64,000 nt of DNA, taken from Phlegmacium glaucopus. Its lineage: Eukaryota; Basidiomycota; Agaricomycetes; Agaricales; Cortinariaceae. Numbering within the stretch: position 1 is the first letter of the stretch; every line of letters starts with the position of its first letter. Below, in pieces: positions 11,874 through 24,500 of this stretch. Made by a program: the position numbers and the translations under genes. The stretch spans positions 407,721 through 471,720 of the forward strand of contig MU130357.1 in NCBI GenBank assembly GCA_015039465.1, given 5' to 3'. Under the pieces are notes generated by a model. The model saw only the letters and a list, made by a program, of their open reading frames with translations. It searched no databases and was not told the DNA's origin.

Positions 11874-12561
11874 CCTCAGGCAGCCTTAGTCCCTTTGGAT
11901 CTGATGCTAGAAAACATATATAAACCAGATATTTGAATGGTCTCACCAAGGTCTCACACAACAGAATAATAATAATAATAATAAAATAGTGATACATAAA
12001 TATACTAGTACATATATAATACTGGGGAAGTAGGAAATAAGAAAACAAAATTGTGGGTGGTTTATATATCTTTTGGATGGCGCACAGACCATTGGTCACA
12101 TGATCACAGATAAGCATGATTTCAAGCATATGGTGCTGGGTCAGGGTAGATTACATAAATTCCAAAAGGGGAAATTTTTTAAAGATGGTAGAGAATTGTT
12201 TTAGGACCCTGAATGTTACAAATTCTATTTTCTTTTTCTTTAACTCAACCAAACACGATGCTGTTTCACCTACACACATTATGCATACTCTTTTCATTTC
12301 TGTTTACATATGTTTACCTTGCCCTTTTCATCGTTTCATCCACATGCATATGACTCATTGCATGAGTCACCTTTATTTTTACCTACGACTCACTCTTTAC
12401 ATGTGGACAACTCATACCTATGCATAACTCATTTACTTACTATAAATACCGTATTTACTCCAGATGTATTCTCTAGCTAGTTCTTGAGAATTGTACCCAC
12501 TTTACTCTCTGATCTTTCTCAAACTCCTAAGACAATTCCTTGAGACGATTCTCTTGGTATT

Positions 12562-13139
12562 TGTTACATTCTGTTATATGTTACTCTGGTCCAACTCTGT
12601 CAGAGTTGTTTCCAGTAGTCCGTACTCTGTTCCAGTACCTTCCCATGTTTCTGGTTCTACTCCTCCTACGTCCAACTCTGAGACTTCTCCGTATCATTCC
12701 GACTCTTCCAACAATACTCCAAACCCATTACCACACCTTCACCATAACAACTATTTCTTTGTCATCACTTTCCCACTATCAGTCAGCACACCAGCTTTGG
12801 ATTATTCACCCCAAGAATGCAGGACTTTCCGGGAGCAGAACACAGCACTTTATATTTATCTTTTATATTTTGGATGCTATTCCTTTTATTATTTAAGTAC
12901 TTGGAACTTGTATGTTTCCCTCAGTTCAAATATCAACATAGTTTCCTCTTCTTGTTCTTCCTCTAAGTCACTGAGGTCTTCCGTCTTTCCATTCTCTTCC
13001 GGTTCCAAAATCAGGACATTGTAGGAGCTGGGCAGCACAGCACATACACTGAGGCCAAAGTCCTTTCCGTTACTTGTTTTGGTTCTGTTCCGTCTGATCC
13101 GGTGTTACTCTGACGTTACCCCTTTGTCTAAACTTAACA
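12562..13139 (+). mobile_element. Solo LTR, 578 bp, TSD gtatt
   Basis: Begins TGTTACATTCTG and ends AAACTTAACA (TG...CA). The 5-bp direct repeat gtatt sits at 12,557-12,561 and 13,140-13,144. Inverted relatives lie at 13,935-14,507 and 25,364-25,942. No internal region remains between two LTRs, so this is a solo LTR left by recombination. The long open frames inside it are not coding. Confidence 0.82.
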
Positions 13140-13329
13140 GTATTCTTTTGAGCTGACTTCAAACAACAAATCTATCTTTACATGACTGTCTACAGTCCAG
13201 AGTCATCTGAACCATTTGAAGTTGTAACACTGAATATGTTTATATTATATTAATAGCAGCTCTCCTTATTGAGAAAACTGCAAAATACTTTCCTGGATGC
13301 AGCGGTTAAAGATTTTCTAGCAAAATTCA

Positions 13330-13588
13330 TAAATTCTAAGGGACTCCCAGGGCCTCCTGATGTGATTTAATCCAGATGGTCAATGCACCAGGATACACTA
13401 AAGGTGTCCTGAGAAAATGGGTGACACTCAAAACTTTATCTATGCTGTCCTAGGTTGTCCTGAGGTGTTCTTGGATAAGTGTGTAACACTCATATTTTAC
13501 CTGTGCTGCTCTAGGATGTCCTGAGTAGTGATGTGATACTAACAAATTACCCAAGGCTACCTAGGGCCAAAATCATTTTTCCTGATGC
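13330..13588. repeat. CATCAGG-type element, TGTCCTGAG words
   Basis: Ends with catttttcctgatg, the reverse complement of the CATCAGGAAAAATG terminus. The interior repeats GTCCTGAG / TGTCCTAGG words. The left terminus is not recognisable. A GAACC element abuts its right end. Confidence 0.55.
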
Positions 13589-13817
13589 TAGTGTTACTGA
13601 AGTTTGGTTCAGTTTGGTTCTTCAACTATTTTTGGAGAACTGAGAACCAAACTGAAAGCTCCCTGGCTGAACTGAACCAGAACCGGTTCTGTTGGTTCTT
13701 TTCTGTTTTAGAACCGGTTCAAACTGTCAAACCGATGGAAAAACCAATGGTAATTCATATTTATTTTTTGTTATTACATTATTACTGGTAGCCTAATAAA
13801 ATAAACTAAGTGGGTCC
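13589..13817. repeat. GAACCGGTTC-word element, inverted copy
   Basis: Begins TAGTGTTACTGAAGTTTGG and ends in AATAAACTAAGTGGGTCC. It is the inverted counterpart of 33,495-33,751. The shared unique tail (gcctaataaaataaactaag) defines the element as about 230-260 bp. Confidence 0.72.
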
Positions 13818-13934
13818 AGACTGTCTAAATGGGTGGGTTTATCCATCATGTTCATGCCTAGTGTATGGAAGGTACTTAGGGAGTTTCATGAATACTCAGA
13901 GTCTTAGATGCTATCAATGAGTTATGATACTTAC

Positions 13935-14507
13935 TGTTAAGTTTGAGAACTCTGTTCTGGAGTATCGGACGGAGTTTGATTGGAACGGAACCATGGAACA
14001 GAAAAGGACTATAGCCTCAGCATATGTGCTATGCTACCCTAAACCTTTGTGTCCTAATTTTGGAGTAAGAATGGAATGGAGTGGAACCAGAAGTTGCGGG
14101 AACTTAGATAGAGAATAGGAGGAGGAAACTAGGTTGATATTCAAACTAAGGAAAACATACAAATTTTGAGTACTTAAATAATAAAAGGAATTGCAACCAA
14201 AATATAAAAAATAAATATAAAGTGCTGCGTTCTGCTCCCAGAAAGTCCTGCATTCTTGGGTGAATAATCCATAGCTGGTGTGCTGACTGATAGTGGGAAA
14301 GTGATGACAAAGAAATAGTTGTTATGGCAAAGATGTGGTAATGGGTTTGGAGTATTGTTGGAAGAGCCAGAATGACATGGAGAAGTCTCGGAGTTGGACA
14401 TAGGAGGAGTAGAACTGGAAACATGGGAAGGTACTGGAACAGAGTACGGAGTACCGGAGACAACTCTGACGGAGCTGGACTGGAGTCATGTATAATGGAA
14501 TGTAACA
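13935..14507 (-). mobile_element. LTR of the same Gypsy-like family, minus orientation
   Basis: On the plus strand it reads tgttaag...gtaaca, the inverted form of the 12,562 LTR. The flanks (cttac / tgatt) do not match, so it is not a simple solo LTR. It directly abuts the 1.25-kb duplicated block that starts at 14,508. Confidence 0.68.
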
Positions 14508-15728
14508 TGATTTAAATCTGCATAAGCATGGCTTTTGCAATTTTTATCTATTATTTCAGCATACATATTAATTAATGCACCAATAACTGGCTTATACAGC
14601 TGATAATAAACAAGGGAATCACAGAGTTGTCTACCCTACAACTGCTGATTAGACCTATTACTGTGTGACTTAAATGCATATAGTTAATAAGTGTGGTCAA
14701 TAGACTATCATTTGTTACACTACAAATTGCATGTCTGGATTAAAACCAATAAATCTATGATAGACTTGGCACGGGAAAAGCTAAATAAACAATATTGGGT
14801 TAGCAATGTCATGGGGTGTGATTTCGGAGTAACAGGATATTATTAATAAATATTCAGGGGAAGGTTGGTGCCCTAGCAACAGTGGAAGCAGAATAACCAA
14901 GATAGTGGAACCATGTGATTGTGTGGGAATCATGATGATTAAGGATAGGGGGAGTGCTGAACAATCATAAAGATTGTTTCCAGGCACAACCATCAAGAGG
15001 GGTGGAAACTACCTAAAATTAGTAACATGGGGCTAAAAATAGACAACCCCTATATTTTCAGGAACAATGAGTGCACATGGTGCCAGAACCAAAGCAAGGG
15101 TACCAGGAACCAGTATATCTATTTTTGGACATTATCTATTTTTAAATATCTCAAATGTATAAAATACCTCCCAGGGTTTGTAAATAGTCAAAAAATTGGA
15201 TTCTTTCTTTCCCCCCTCATTTGCAACCTAGTACAGCTCACTGTCTTAGACATTGAGCAAGAACACTTGTCTTTGAGATTTGGGTATTGAATATAGATCA
15301 GTTTCACAGAGTGTTGGACTTGTTAGAAGTCATAGCAGAAGCAAGGAGTCTTCTAGTGTATGCAAATTGTTTTGAAGTCATAGCAGAAGCAAGGAGTCTT
15401 CTAGTGTATGCAAATTTGTTGAAGTTGTAACAAAGTCCAATTGGACTTTTGTGTACACAAGTAAATCAATCAGTAAAGTCTTAGGAATTCTTTGACTGAT
15501 TGTTGGTGCAAACCATAAATTGCAAAACTACTTAAAAAGTTTGATCATCCTTGAATTGATCCAAATTATTGTTGTTATTGTGTGTACTAGTTGAAGTGAA
15601 ATTCAAAGTCTTGGAAAGGTTATACTTTCTAGAAAACCCAACTTGCATTATAAGATTGTATAAAGTATTGATTGAGTTATTGTTTTGAGTAGAGATTCTA
15701 TAATCTTGAAAATATACTTTTTCCAGTA
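14508..15728. repeat. 1.25-kb duplicated block, copy 1
   Basis: Near-identical in direct orientation to about 22,377-23,740. It starts at tgatttaaatctgcataagc. This copy has about two units of a 45-55 bp tandem repeat (tcatagcagaagcaaggagt) at 15,329-15,430, against about four at 23,252-23,455. No convincing coding region is present. The 22-kb copy lies inside an element with inverted ends, so this block is probably a piece of that transposon. Confidence 0.75.
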
Positions 15729-15807
15729 CTTTTCTGTCCCCCACCAGATCTGATCAGATCTGATCAGAATTGTTATATCTGACCAGATCTGGTGGATCAC
15801 AGCAAAG
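15729..15807. repeat. Mini-MITE, AGATCTGATC words
   Basis: This insertion is absent from the duplicate at 23.74 kb. There, tcttgaaaatacaccttttc runs straight on, while here it is interrupted. The left end is agtacttttctgtcccccac and the right end is gtggatcacagcaaagacc. The interior is palindromic AGATCTGATC. The ends resemble the MITEs at 19,225 and 24,501. Confidence 0.62.
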
Positions 15808-18199
15808 ACCTCACTTTTTCTCAACAACCTCTGTGCAGTTACATCAATGTGTGGGCTAATAAATTTTGCTCCTTATGTTCATACCTCTCCATATGCACAT
15901 GCATGTTGTGTGTTGCACCGTCATTCATTGATAGCCTGCCACAATGGGTATACCACTTCAAATGGATTCCTTGCATGTCTATCAATCAACTTGAAACTTT
16001 TTTTAAAGCTTGACAATGTAGTAGAAACTGACTCAAAGTAGAAATACTCACACAAGACCCAGTCTGAAAGCTAGCACATCTCCCTGTTGTTCAATGGTTC
16101 TCATTCAGGCATGTGGATCATTAAATACCTGGAACTTGTCCAGCAATAATCCAAATCTTGGAATGCAATAAGTGCTGTACTCGTGATGCACTACTCATAG
16201 TACTGTGGGTCTGTCATATTGTTAGCTATGTAGACTCTACTCATGCTTTATAAAATCTCCCAAAAATTCCATGTCCCCATTGTAGTTCTTGATTTAAAAA
16301 CAAGGATCTCAGTTACTGCTGGATTTTTCAGAAGCTCTGAGAGCTCAACTTCTGTCCAAGTACTATGTTCCCTACACTCCACACCTAAAACAGCATATGT
16401 TTTCCCTTCTGCATGTTTTGCTGCATCTCAACATATTATCCTCCATTCATCCTTATATTTCCTGAAATACACCCCAGCTAGCTTAACTAAGTCGCCAACT
16501 GTTGCTTCCTTGTGCTTTGTTGCCAGTAGACAAGCAGCCTTTTGAGAATGGTATGCTTTATTTGTGTCTCTGGTTTGGCTCCTGAACCAGATAATGGGAG
16601 TCTTGAATGCTTCCAGATGGACCATAAACCATTTCAAGATAAATTCAACCCTCCTAAATTTAAATGTCTTTATTATCAGATATGGAGATTGCTGCAGATA
16701 GGAGGTTTACTCTTTAGGCAGGTTTTGTGCATGAATGTCCTAAATTCTGGGTCAATATAAAGCTATTCATAGAAATAGACTTAAAATAGACCGAGTGAAG
16801 CCTATCAGCGCCCAGGTGAGCTGAGGGTGACTTCAACAAAAACGAGAGCCATGAGGTTATCTTTGTGAATAATGTTCCAAGCATGAGCTTCATGGGGGTC
16901 TTTGTCAAAACAGTTCACAGGTAAGGTTCTAATGATTAACAACATTTTGAGAAGGCTGTAAACTGCTAATCATCATTGTGAACACATCTGTCAGAGCAGC
17001 CTCTGTTCATTCTCATGCCAGAAATATAGAGACTTGCTAATAACTTATTGCTTAAGTGGCTAGAGATCATCTGAAATAGTTCATTTATTCTGATGTACAA
17101 CCCCTAATCCCAACCCTTATAAAGTTTTAATGTGCATGGAATAAAAAACTGCCGATGCTGACAAGGGTGAGGCCCTGTTATTTGTAGGAAGAATGAACCG
17201 CATAACCTAACAGGAATCTTGCCGATAGGTTTTCTTTTGTTGCCTGCAAAGCACCGCACAATGCCAAAACAACCATAAAGGGATAATTAAGAAAAAGAAA
17301 AAATACCCCAGGGTTGAAATGATGAGCTTGGTGGGAACAAAAGTTGGAGTTGAACTTATATATTTAGTAATTTTAGTCCACTTGCACACAGACTTTGTTT
17401 AGGGTTGGGTTATTGAACTTAATGAACAATAATGTACTCTAGTGTGACATAGTGATGAAGCCAAACTATGCTGGACAGTGTACACTACATGGATGCTATG
17501 GAACTATATTTTTGTGTGACATAGCTATGAGAATTCCCTGAATTTGCTGATGCATGTTGGTTACTGAAGTGAATTGTTGGTTCAACCTCATCACCTGATG
17601 AAAGAAGGATGCCTCTTCCCAGCAGTATTTGAATCCCCCACAACCTAACCGGGTGAAGGATATGTCCTGCTAGCATGAAGTTCCCACCAACCTTACTGCT
17701 AGTAAAGCAGTTGTCAATGGTGCAAACTAACATCATAGGTGGGAAAATTAGGACATTGTATCCTAACTTTCCCACCTTTACCTGAATGTTGAATGCTGAT
17801 GTTTTAGATAATGCAGGCTCATTTTTGATAAATATTGGCTTAATAAGGTATTCTTATCAAACAATATGGTAGAGAGTAGCAGTATACACTGCTGGCACCC
17901 AACTATATATTGCTTAGGTAAATGATTGGAAATTTTTTTGATCATTGTTTAAATTTTTGACATATCCCCCATTACTGTAAAAAATTTGAAAATGTGTGAC
18001 AACCTCTAAATAAGTTAATTGAAATTAACTTATTTAGAAGTTGGTGACTATTTACAAATTGTTTACAGTAACAGGGGACATTTCAAAAATTTAAACAACT
18101 GTGGGAAAATTTCCCAAACATTTACTGGTGCTGTATATAGTCTGGTGCCAGAAGTGATAAGGGATATTGTAACTTTTAGCTATAATACAGGCAGTCAGA
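15808..18199. other. Unassigned AT-rich sequence
   Basis: Only scattered short open frames; no domain, RNA gene or terminal repeat is recognised. A short inverted pair (taaattgaaattaactta type) occurs near 18,010-18,040. Probably old repeat debris. Confidence 0.35.
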
Positions 18200-18372
18200 C
18201 AATAAAGAGATTCCCTGGGCCTCCTGGGTTGCTCTGAGACATCCAGAGGTGCCCTGGAATGCCTCTCAGGGTTGTGGGAAGCTTGGCACTACTCTGACAA
18301 ATGCCACCTTCCTAAAGTGGCCTGAGATCAAAAGGCATTTTCCTGATGTATTTTCCTGATGCCTTTGGCATG
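18200..18372. repeat. CATCAGG-type element remnant
   Basis: CCTGGG / CTCTGAG words are followed by two successive copies of ttttcctgatg separated by ta (about 18,338-18,362). A right terminus has apparently been duplicated. The left end is not found. Confidence 0.5.
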
Positions 18373-18422
18373 GCTCTGCTCTGCTTTGCCAGCCTACAGC
18401 ACACTCAAATATAATATAGAGA

Positions 18423-18445
18423 ATAGATAGATAGATAGATAGATT
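18423..18445. repeat. (GATA)n microsatellite
   Basis: About five tandem units of tagatagatagatagataga. Simple-sequence repeat only. Confidence 0.7.
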
Positions 18446-19224
18446 GCATGAAACTTACCCACCATTGCCAGAATTCATTCATGACTGCTCACCATTACTG
18501 AGAACAAAATGGCCAATGCAGTGTGAGAAAACATTGATGAACCAGTTTGCTTACCTTCATGCACCACACTCAACTCAACCTCTAGTGCCCAGCAGGCTGC
18601 CAACAATAGCAGACTATAATAAGAGTGATTGACTGTCATCACTCAGAATATATGGGTTGTCTAGGGGAAGGTTAGTTTCATCCCCTCTGGTCTTCTCCTC
18701 TAGGTAGTATATAGTTAATTATATATAGAGGAGATGCCAGTGGGCTTCATTGATCTGAATTCTGGGGTACATTAAAATATATCTCATGTACTTAGTATGG
18801 ATATGGCTGTTCCTTAAAGGGACCTCCAAGTTCCTAGAATAAATCTACCTACATACCATAGATAGTTCTGTAATCAACAAACTTGGAAGATCTGACCAAC
18901 TTTTGTGAACTATAAAAAACTATATTACATAGGACTGAAGCTATGGTAACTACACAGACATTGATCCAGCTAACAGACTTTTAAGCACTCCCAGTCATCA
19001 AAAACAGCTAAAATCACAGTGCTACTGCAAAGGGCCAAAAACTTCACACTTTTGCAATCTTGTTGTCACTCCAGCTACCCATCAAAGGTGGGTGGATATA
19101 TTCCTTGGCAATCTGTATGTACCACATCTGTACTGTTGATAGGTTAGCTTGTAGGGAAAATAAAATTTGCTGACAAAAATTATACCTGAGTTTTAGGGTT
19201 TTAAAGGCTATTTCAGTGGCAGTA

Positions 19225-19544
19225 CTTTACCCTCCCCCACACATTCCGAGCAGGTCCAAGCAAGTCCAAGCAGGTCCAAGCAATCTGAGCAAATTCCAAC
19301 CAAATTCCAACCAAATTCCAACCAACTTCTGACGTCATTTAGGGTTAGGTTAAGGTTTGGTAAGAGTCTATTTAGGGTTAGGATTAAGGTTTATTTAAGA
19401 GGTTAGGGCAGTATATTGATACTAGGTGGTTATAATGAATTTGATGTAAAATTGGTTGGAATATGGTTGGATTCTGCTTGGATTCTGCTTGGAGTTCGCT
19501 CGGACCTGCTCGGACCTGCTCAGAATGTGTGGGGGAGAGTAAAG
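19225..19544. mobile_element. MITE, GTCCAAGCAG / CTCGGACCTG words
   Basis: Left end CTTTACCCTCCCCCACACAT, right end the inverted form ending TGTGGGGGAGAGTAAAG (TIR about 27 bp with few mismatches). Just inside each terminus are 3-4 degenerate copies of GAGCAGGTCCAAGC or its complement, followed by CCAACCAAATT repeats. A TA dinucleotide precedes the left end. Non-coding. Confidence 0.75.
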
Positions 19545-20264
19545 ACCTCTTTCAGTGGTTGCATTGGCATCAAGACCTGGCACAGTGCCTCCACATCCTG
19601 GGACTTTTCCAATGCCTCCCCAGCAAATTTGAGCACTTTATCCCAGCCATCCAGACTCTTCCACTGTCCAATGTTGAGATGTATCACAAAACACCTTCAA
19701 GCTTGCAACCTAGGTGACTAACAGTAGGTTGAATACAGTCTCGCATATTGGGCACAGGCTATGGAGGAAAGGATGTGCAGTGGGTTCTGTCTGACAAGAA
19801 ATCAACAGGTGGAAGTCCTCCCATGACTTGAAAACAACTTCCTGGCATGAGACTCATTGAGAACTCACATGGTTTTGGTGCTGCCATCAAAAGAGAAGAA
19901 CTGGAAGCTGCTTCTGTCACAGAGAATGCCATAGATCAGTATGCTAATATCTAATCACATGTTGTTCTGGTCACAAGCTGTGGGATTGACAGCAGGTTGA
20001 GAAATCAATGGCAAGTTCTATTATGTTAAAGAGATGCCTGGCCATCATATTCTGCTATTACTTGGGCAATGGCATTTATATAGGTCTTTGGCACTTCCAA
20101 TTTTCAGTTTCACCTCCACAAACACAACTGTTTGGGCACCAAAAGTCTTAAAATAATACTCAATCCACCTCTAGGAGCTCGGACATATATCAAAATGGGC
20201 AGTCACCCATGAGAAGTATGTATATATCAGGGGGGTAATCTGCCTGTCAGGCAAGTTGCCCAAG

Positions 20265-20390
20265 ATACATATATTTCCAAAAAAGGAAAAAAAATTGTAA
20301 GAATGTTAGATCATCCTTTTAGGACCCTGAATCTGTTGAAATTCTATTAATAGCTTCTTTTCTTATTGAGAAAAATGCAAAATACATTTC
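20265..20390. repeat. 130-bp dispersed unit, copy 1
   Basis: Core: ccttttaggaccctgaatct, then attaatagcttctttt, then attgagaaaaatgcaaaatac. Further copies at 20,935-21,075 and 21,085-21,200, with remnants near 12,205 and 13,250. Confidence 0.65.
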
Positions 20391-20934
20391 TGATGATGAC
20401 TGGGCATGGGAGACACGAACAGGTGTAGCATGTCAGAACCAGTTTTGGCAGCTCTAAGGCTAGCCAAACGGTCTAATATAGCATTTTTTCAAACTAGGTA
20501 CATCTAAGTAGAGGAACATACACGTAGTTCTAAAAAAAAGGAAGTGGGTGGGTGGGTAACCAAATAAATGGTCTGGTACTTCTAGCTGCTCAAGACTAGG
20601 CAAGACAGTTAGTGAAGAGCTAATGAAACAACAAGGAAAGGTATTGAGAGATATTTACCTAGGAGAGACAGTGAGCGAAGAGATACAAGCTAACCTCACT
20701 GGGTCGCTTGGTTTAAATATCTCCCCCACTATGTCTCTCCTCAACATCAGTGATAGATGTCTGACTCTGGTGAGTGAGAGTTGTCTGATCCTGACAGGTG
20801 TCTCAGGTGTGTGTCATTGTTGTTTCATTTACTGTCATTGTTTGAGTACATGTGACAGGTCAGCTGCATACCAGAGGCCTGTTGGTGTTGTAAAGAAACA
20901 TTTATCTTTAAACTCAATTAAACACAGTGCTAAA

Positions 20935-21200
20935 TGAGATTTGGCCTATGGGAAATTTTCCCAAAAAAGGAATTAGTGTCTAAAAGGATGGAGCATCCTT
21001 TTAGGACCCTGAATCTGTTGAAATTATATTAATAGCTTCTTTCCTTATTGAGAAAAATGCAAAATACATTTTTAAACATGGTATTAAATGGGATTTGGCC
21101 TATGGGAAAAAATTTCCAAAGAGGAAATATTGTATAGAATGATAGAGGATCTTCTTAGGACCCTAAATTTATTTAAAATATACTAATAGCTTCTTTCCTT
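20935..21200. repeat. 130-bp dispersed unit, copies 2 and 3 in tandem
   Basis: Two adjacent direct copies, each starting with the gatttggcctatgggaaa side and containing aggaccctgaat or aggaccctaaat and ttccttattgagaaa. The third copy is truncated. Confidence 0.65.
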
Positions 21201-21389
21201 ATTGAGAAAGGGCTATATTAAACAAACTTAAGTCCAAATTTGAGTTATATCATTTAGAGTTGCCTTTCTTAGATGATAGCTAAATATAAATACTGTGTGC
21301 CTGCCAAGACTATATTTTTATATTTGTTTGTATTTGAGGCCATAAAATTATATAATTGAACTCTAAACATAGAAATTGATAGTGTTTAA

Positions 21390-21950
21390 AAGTCTGGTCC
21401 AGTCTGGTTTTTTGACCCTCAGGAGTCAGGGCCTTTAACCGAGACTGTAACTGGTCCACTTCAGTCCTAGGACCTCAAAAGACCGGACTGGACTGCTTCA
21501 GACCAGTTTACATTGGTTTTTTTCAGTCCTAGCTGGTCCTGGTCCTAACTGGTCTTAATCAGTCTGTAACTGGTCTTCTGCTCACAAATATATATTTTTG
21601 TAATCAAAATAGTTGTTCAGTTTAATAATAGCTTCCAAACGAGCCCAAGAACGTTAACTTCCGTTAAGATTTGGATTTTCTACAGTAATATTATTAAAAT
21701 GCCTTATTTTAGTGAATATTTTAGAATATTTTACAGATCTATTTATTTCTCAGCCAGTTCTTATCAGATTTTTATGCTTGTTGGCTTGTTGGAAAGGGGT
21801 AAATTAGGGCTACCCTTTTGCAAGTTTAAACCGGTCTAAACCACAAAAGACCGGTTAGTCAAGACTGGTCTTTTTCTGGTCTTTTTCTGGTCTAGTCCAG
21901 TCTGGTTACGGTCTTTTTCTGGTCTCGTAACTGGACCTTCAAACACTAGA
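21390..21950. repeat. Paired GACTGGTCT-word blocks
   Basis: Blocks at about 21,390-21,575 and 21,825-21,945 are packed with GACTGGTC / GACCGGTCT / CTGGTCTTTTT words, separated by unrelated AT-rich sequence. This is the same architecture as the other word-rich MITE-like elements, with a different word. Confidence 0.55.
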
Positions 21951-22189
21951 AACTGAGCCAAATAGAAGGTCATACTTTTTCAAAAGTACACACGTGTGGA
22001 ACAGTGGGCAAATTGCCTCCCTGATATATACCTTCTCATGGGCAACTGCCCAGTTTTGATACATGATTCTAGCTTATAAGGCTGGCCACCAAGTGATTGA
22101 AGATCTGGTGGATATTAGAAAAATTCTGTGGTTATAGAAAGGATACTCACAGGAGTGAGGAAACATGATCTCACTTCCTCCATAGTACT

Positions 22190-23832
22190 GTACTAAATCA
22201 ATCAATTCGCCGGTCACAGGTCACAGGCCCTTCAAAATCAGCGAAAATTCACAGCTGTCACAGCGAAAATGCGAAAAAGTTCCTAGAATAGGCCTGTTTT
22301 GGCCCTAAATTGCTGACAAATTGCCTAAATATTACCAAATAAGGTAATTAGGTGAAACCAAAATTTCGCCGCTGATATGATTTAAATCTGCATAAGCATG
22401 GCTTTTGCAATTTTTATCTATTATTTCAGCATAAATAATAATTAATGCACCAATAACTGGTTAATACAACTGATAATAAACAAGGGAATCAGAGTTGTCT
22501 ACCCTACAACTGCTGATTAGACCTATTACTGTGTGACTTAAATGCATATAGTTAATAAGTGTGGTCAATAGACTATCATTTGTTACACTACAAATTGCAT
22601 GTCTGGATTAAAACCAATAAATCCATGAATATCCTTATAGACTTGGCACAGGAAAAGTTAAATAAACAATATTGGGTTAGCAAATGTCATGGGGTGTGAT
22701 TGTGGAGCAACAGAATATTATTAATAAATATTCAGGGGAAGGTTGGTGCCCTAGCAACAGTGGAAGCAGAATAACCAAGATAGTGGAACCATGTGATTGT
22801 GTGGGAATCATGATGATTAAGGATAGGGGGAGTGCTGAACAATCATAAAGATTGTTTCCAGGCACAATAGGCACAGTTACCATCAAGAGGGGTGGAAACT
22901 ACCTAAAATTAGCAACATGGGGTTAAAAATAGAACAACCCCTATGTTTCCAGGAACAATGAGTGCACATGGTGCCAGAACCAAAGTAAGGGTACCAGGAA
23001 CCAGTATATCTATTTTTGGACATTATCTATTTTTAAATATCTCAAATGTATAAAATACCTCCCAGGGTTTGTAAATAGTCAGAAAATTGGATTCTTTCTT
23101 TCCCCCCCTCATTTGCAACCTAGTACAGCTCACTGTCTTAGACATTGAGCAAGAACACTTGTCTTTGAGTAGTGGACTTGAAAATAAATCAGTTTCTCAG
23201 AGTTGTTGGACTTGTTGCAATAATTGTTGAATTGTTGTAAAAGTTGTTGTTGTGTTAAAGTCATAGCAGAAGTTTGAGTCTTCTTGTGTATGCAATTGTG
23301 TTGAAGTCATAACAGAAGCAAGGGGTCTTCTTGTGTATGCAATTGTGTTGAAGTCATAACAGAAGCAAGGGGTCTTCTTGTGTATGCAATTGTGTTGAAG
23401 TTGTAACAGAAGCAAGGGGTCTTCTTGTGTATGCAATTGTGTTGAAGTTGTAACAAAGTCTTGGACTTTTGTGTACACCAAGTTTAAATCAATCAGTAAA
23501 GTCTTAGGAATTCTTTGACTGATTGTTGGTGCAAGCCATAAATTGCAAAAGCTACTTAAAAGTTTGATCATCCTTGAATTGATCCAAAACATTGTTGATT
23601 GTTGTGTGTATTAGTTGAAGTGAATTTCAAAGTCTTGGAAAGGTTATACTTTCTAGAAAACCCAACTTGCATTATTAAGATTGTATAAAGTATTGATTGA
23701 GTTATTGTTTTGAGTAGAGATTTTTATAATCTTGAAAATACACCTTTTCTCAACAACCTCTGTGCAGTTACATCACCGCACTGGTCACAGGTCACACAGG
23801 GTGGCAAATTGATTGATTTAGTACAGTATGGT
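22190..23832. mobile_element. 1.64-kb DNA element, TIR TACTGTACTAAATCAATCAA
   Basis: tactgtactaaatcaatcaa at 22,196 recurs inverted at 23,808-23,828. Immediately inside both ends is ggtcacaggtcaca. The interior is the second copy of the 14.5-15.7 kb block plus about four 45-55 bp tandem units (23,252-23,455). No transposase frame survives, so it is non-autonomous. Confidence 0.65.
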
Positions 23833-24157
23833 CTTGCATAGTGCCATATTGAATCAACATAACATCCATATCTGTCACAATGTCTCTGAAGAGTGCAGTA
23901 GGAATTCAGGAATGGCAGAGATTGAAAGAAGGAGCATCATGGAATAACTGTACAGGGTCCAGGCCAATGAATAGAGCAATCTCCAGGTACTTGACGTTAG
24001 AGAAACTGATCTTCAAGCTCTTTTCTGAGAGAGAATGTATTGAGCCCAATTTAAACAACAGAGCCATTTTAAACAACTGAGCCATTCTTACCTGTCAAGC
24101 TAGCCTTCAACTCTTGCAAATAAAAATCAAATTCTTCCATTAGATGTAGCATCAGTA

Positions 24158-24345
24158 CTTTACAGTGCCCCATGCTTCTGAGTGGAATCCAAGTGGAATC
24201 CAAGCAATCCAGGTGGATTCCAAGCAGAGTCTGAGTGGAGTCTGAGTGGAATCTGAGCAATCTGAGCGGACTCCAAGCAGAGTCTGAGTAGAGTCCAAGT
24301 AGAGTCCATTCGGAGTCTGCTTGTGTTAGGGGACACTCATTGTGT
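24158..24345. mobile_element. MITE remnant, GAGTGGAATCCAAG words
   Basis: The left end agtactttacagtgccccat matches the 24,501 element. The interior has about ten degenerate copies of TCCAAGCAGAGTCTGAGTGG. The right terminus (tgtgttaggggacac) is degenerate. Confidence 0.6.
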
Positions 24346-24500
24346 CCACCTCTAGGTACGCTTAGTATTACTTACTTTCACTTTCACTCTATGATAGTAT
24401 TACATACCGTGTTCCCCTTCCATTGTTGTAGTAGTTGACCCTTTGCTGATGACATCATACCGATGTCAGTATCTATTCTTGGTATCTACCTCACCGTGTA

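Larger units (their letters stand above)
20188..22061. mobile_element. 1.9-kb element with about 60-bp inverted ends
   Basis: The left arm 20,188-20,250 (tatcaaaatgggcag, then cccatgagaag, tatatatcagg) is repeated inverted at 21,999-22,061. The inside holds two complete copies of a 130-bp unit and two blocks of GACTGGTCT words, but no transposase. It is probably a non-autonomous DNA transposon that has taken in other repeats. Confidence 0.6.

Noticed and set aside
12491..13024. Plus-strand open frame of 177 codons
   Set aside because: Lies across a solo LTR with clear TG...CA ends and a 5-bp TSD; no domain; inverted LTR copies do not preserve the frame.
23252..23455. Regularly spaced repeats reminiscent of a CRISPR array
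   Set aside because: Tandem units of 45-55 bp with no distinct spacers, in a eukaryotic transposon; a minisatellite.
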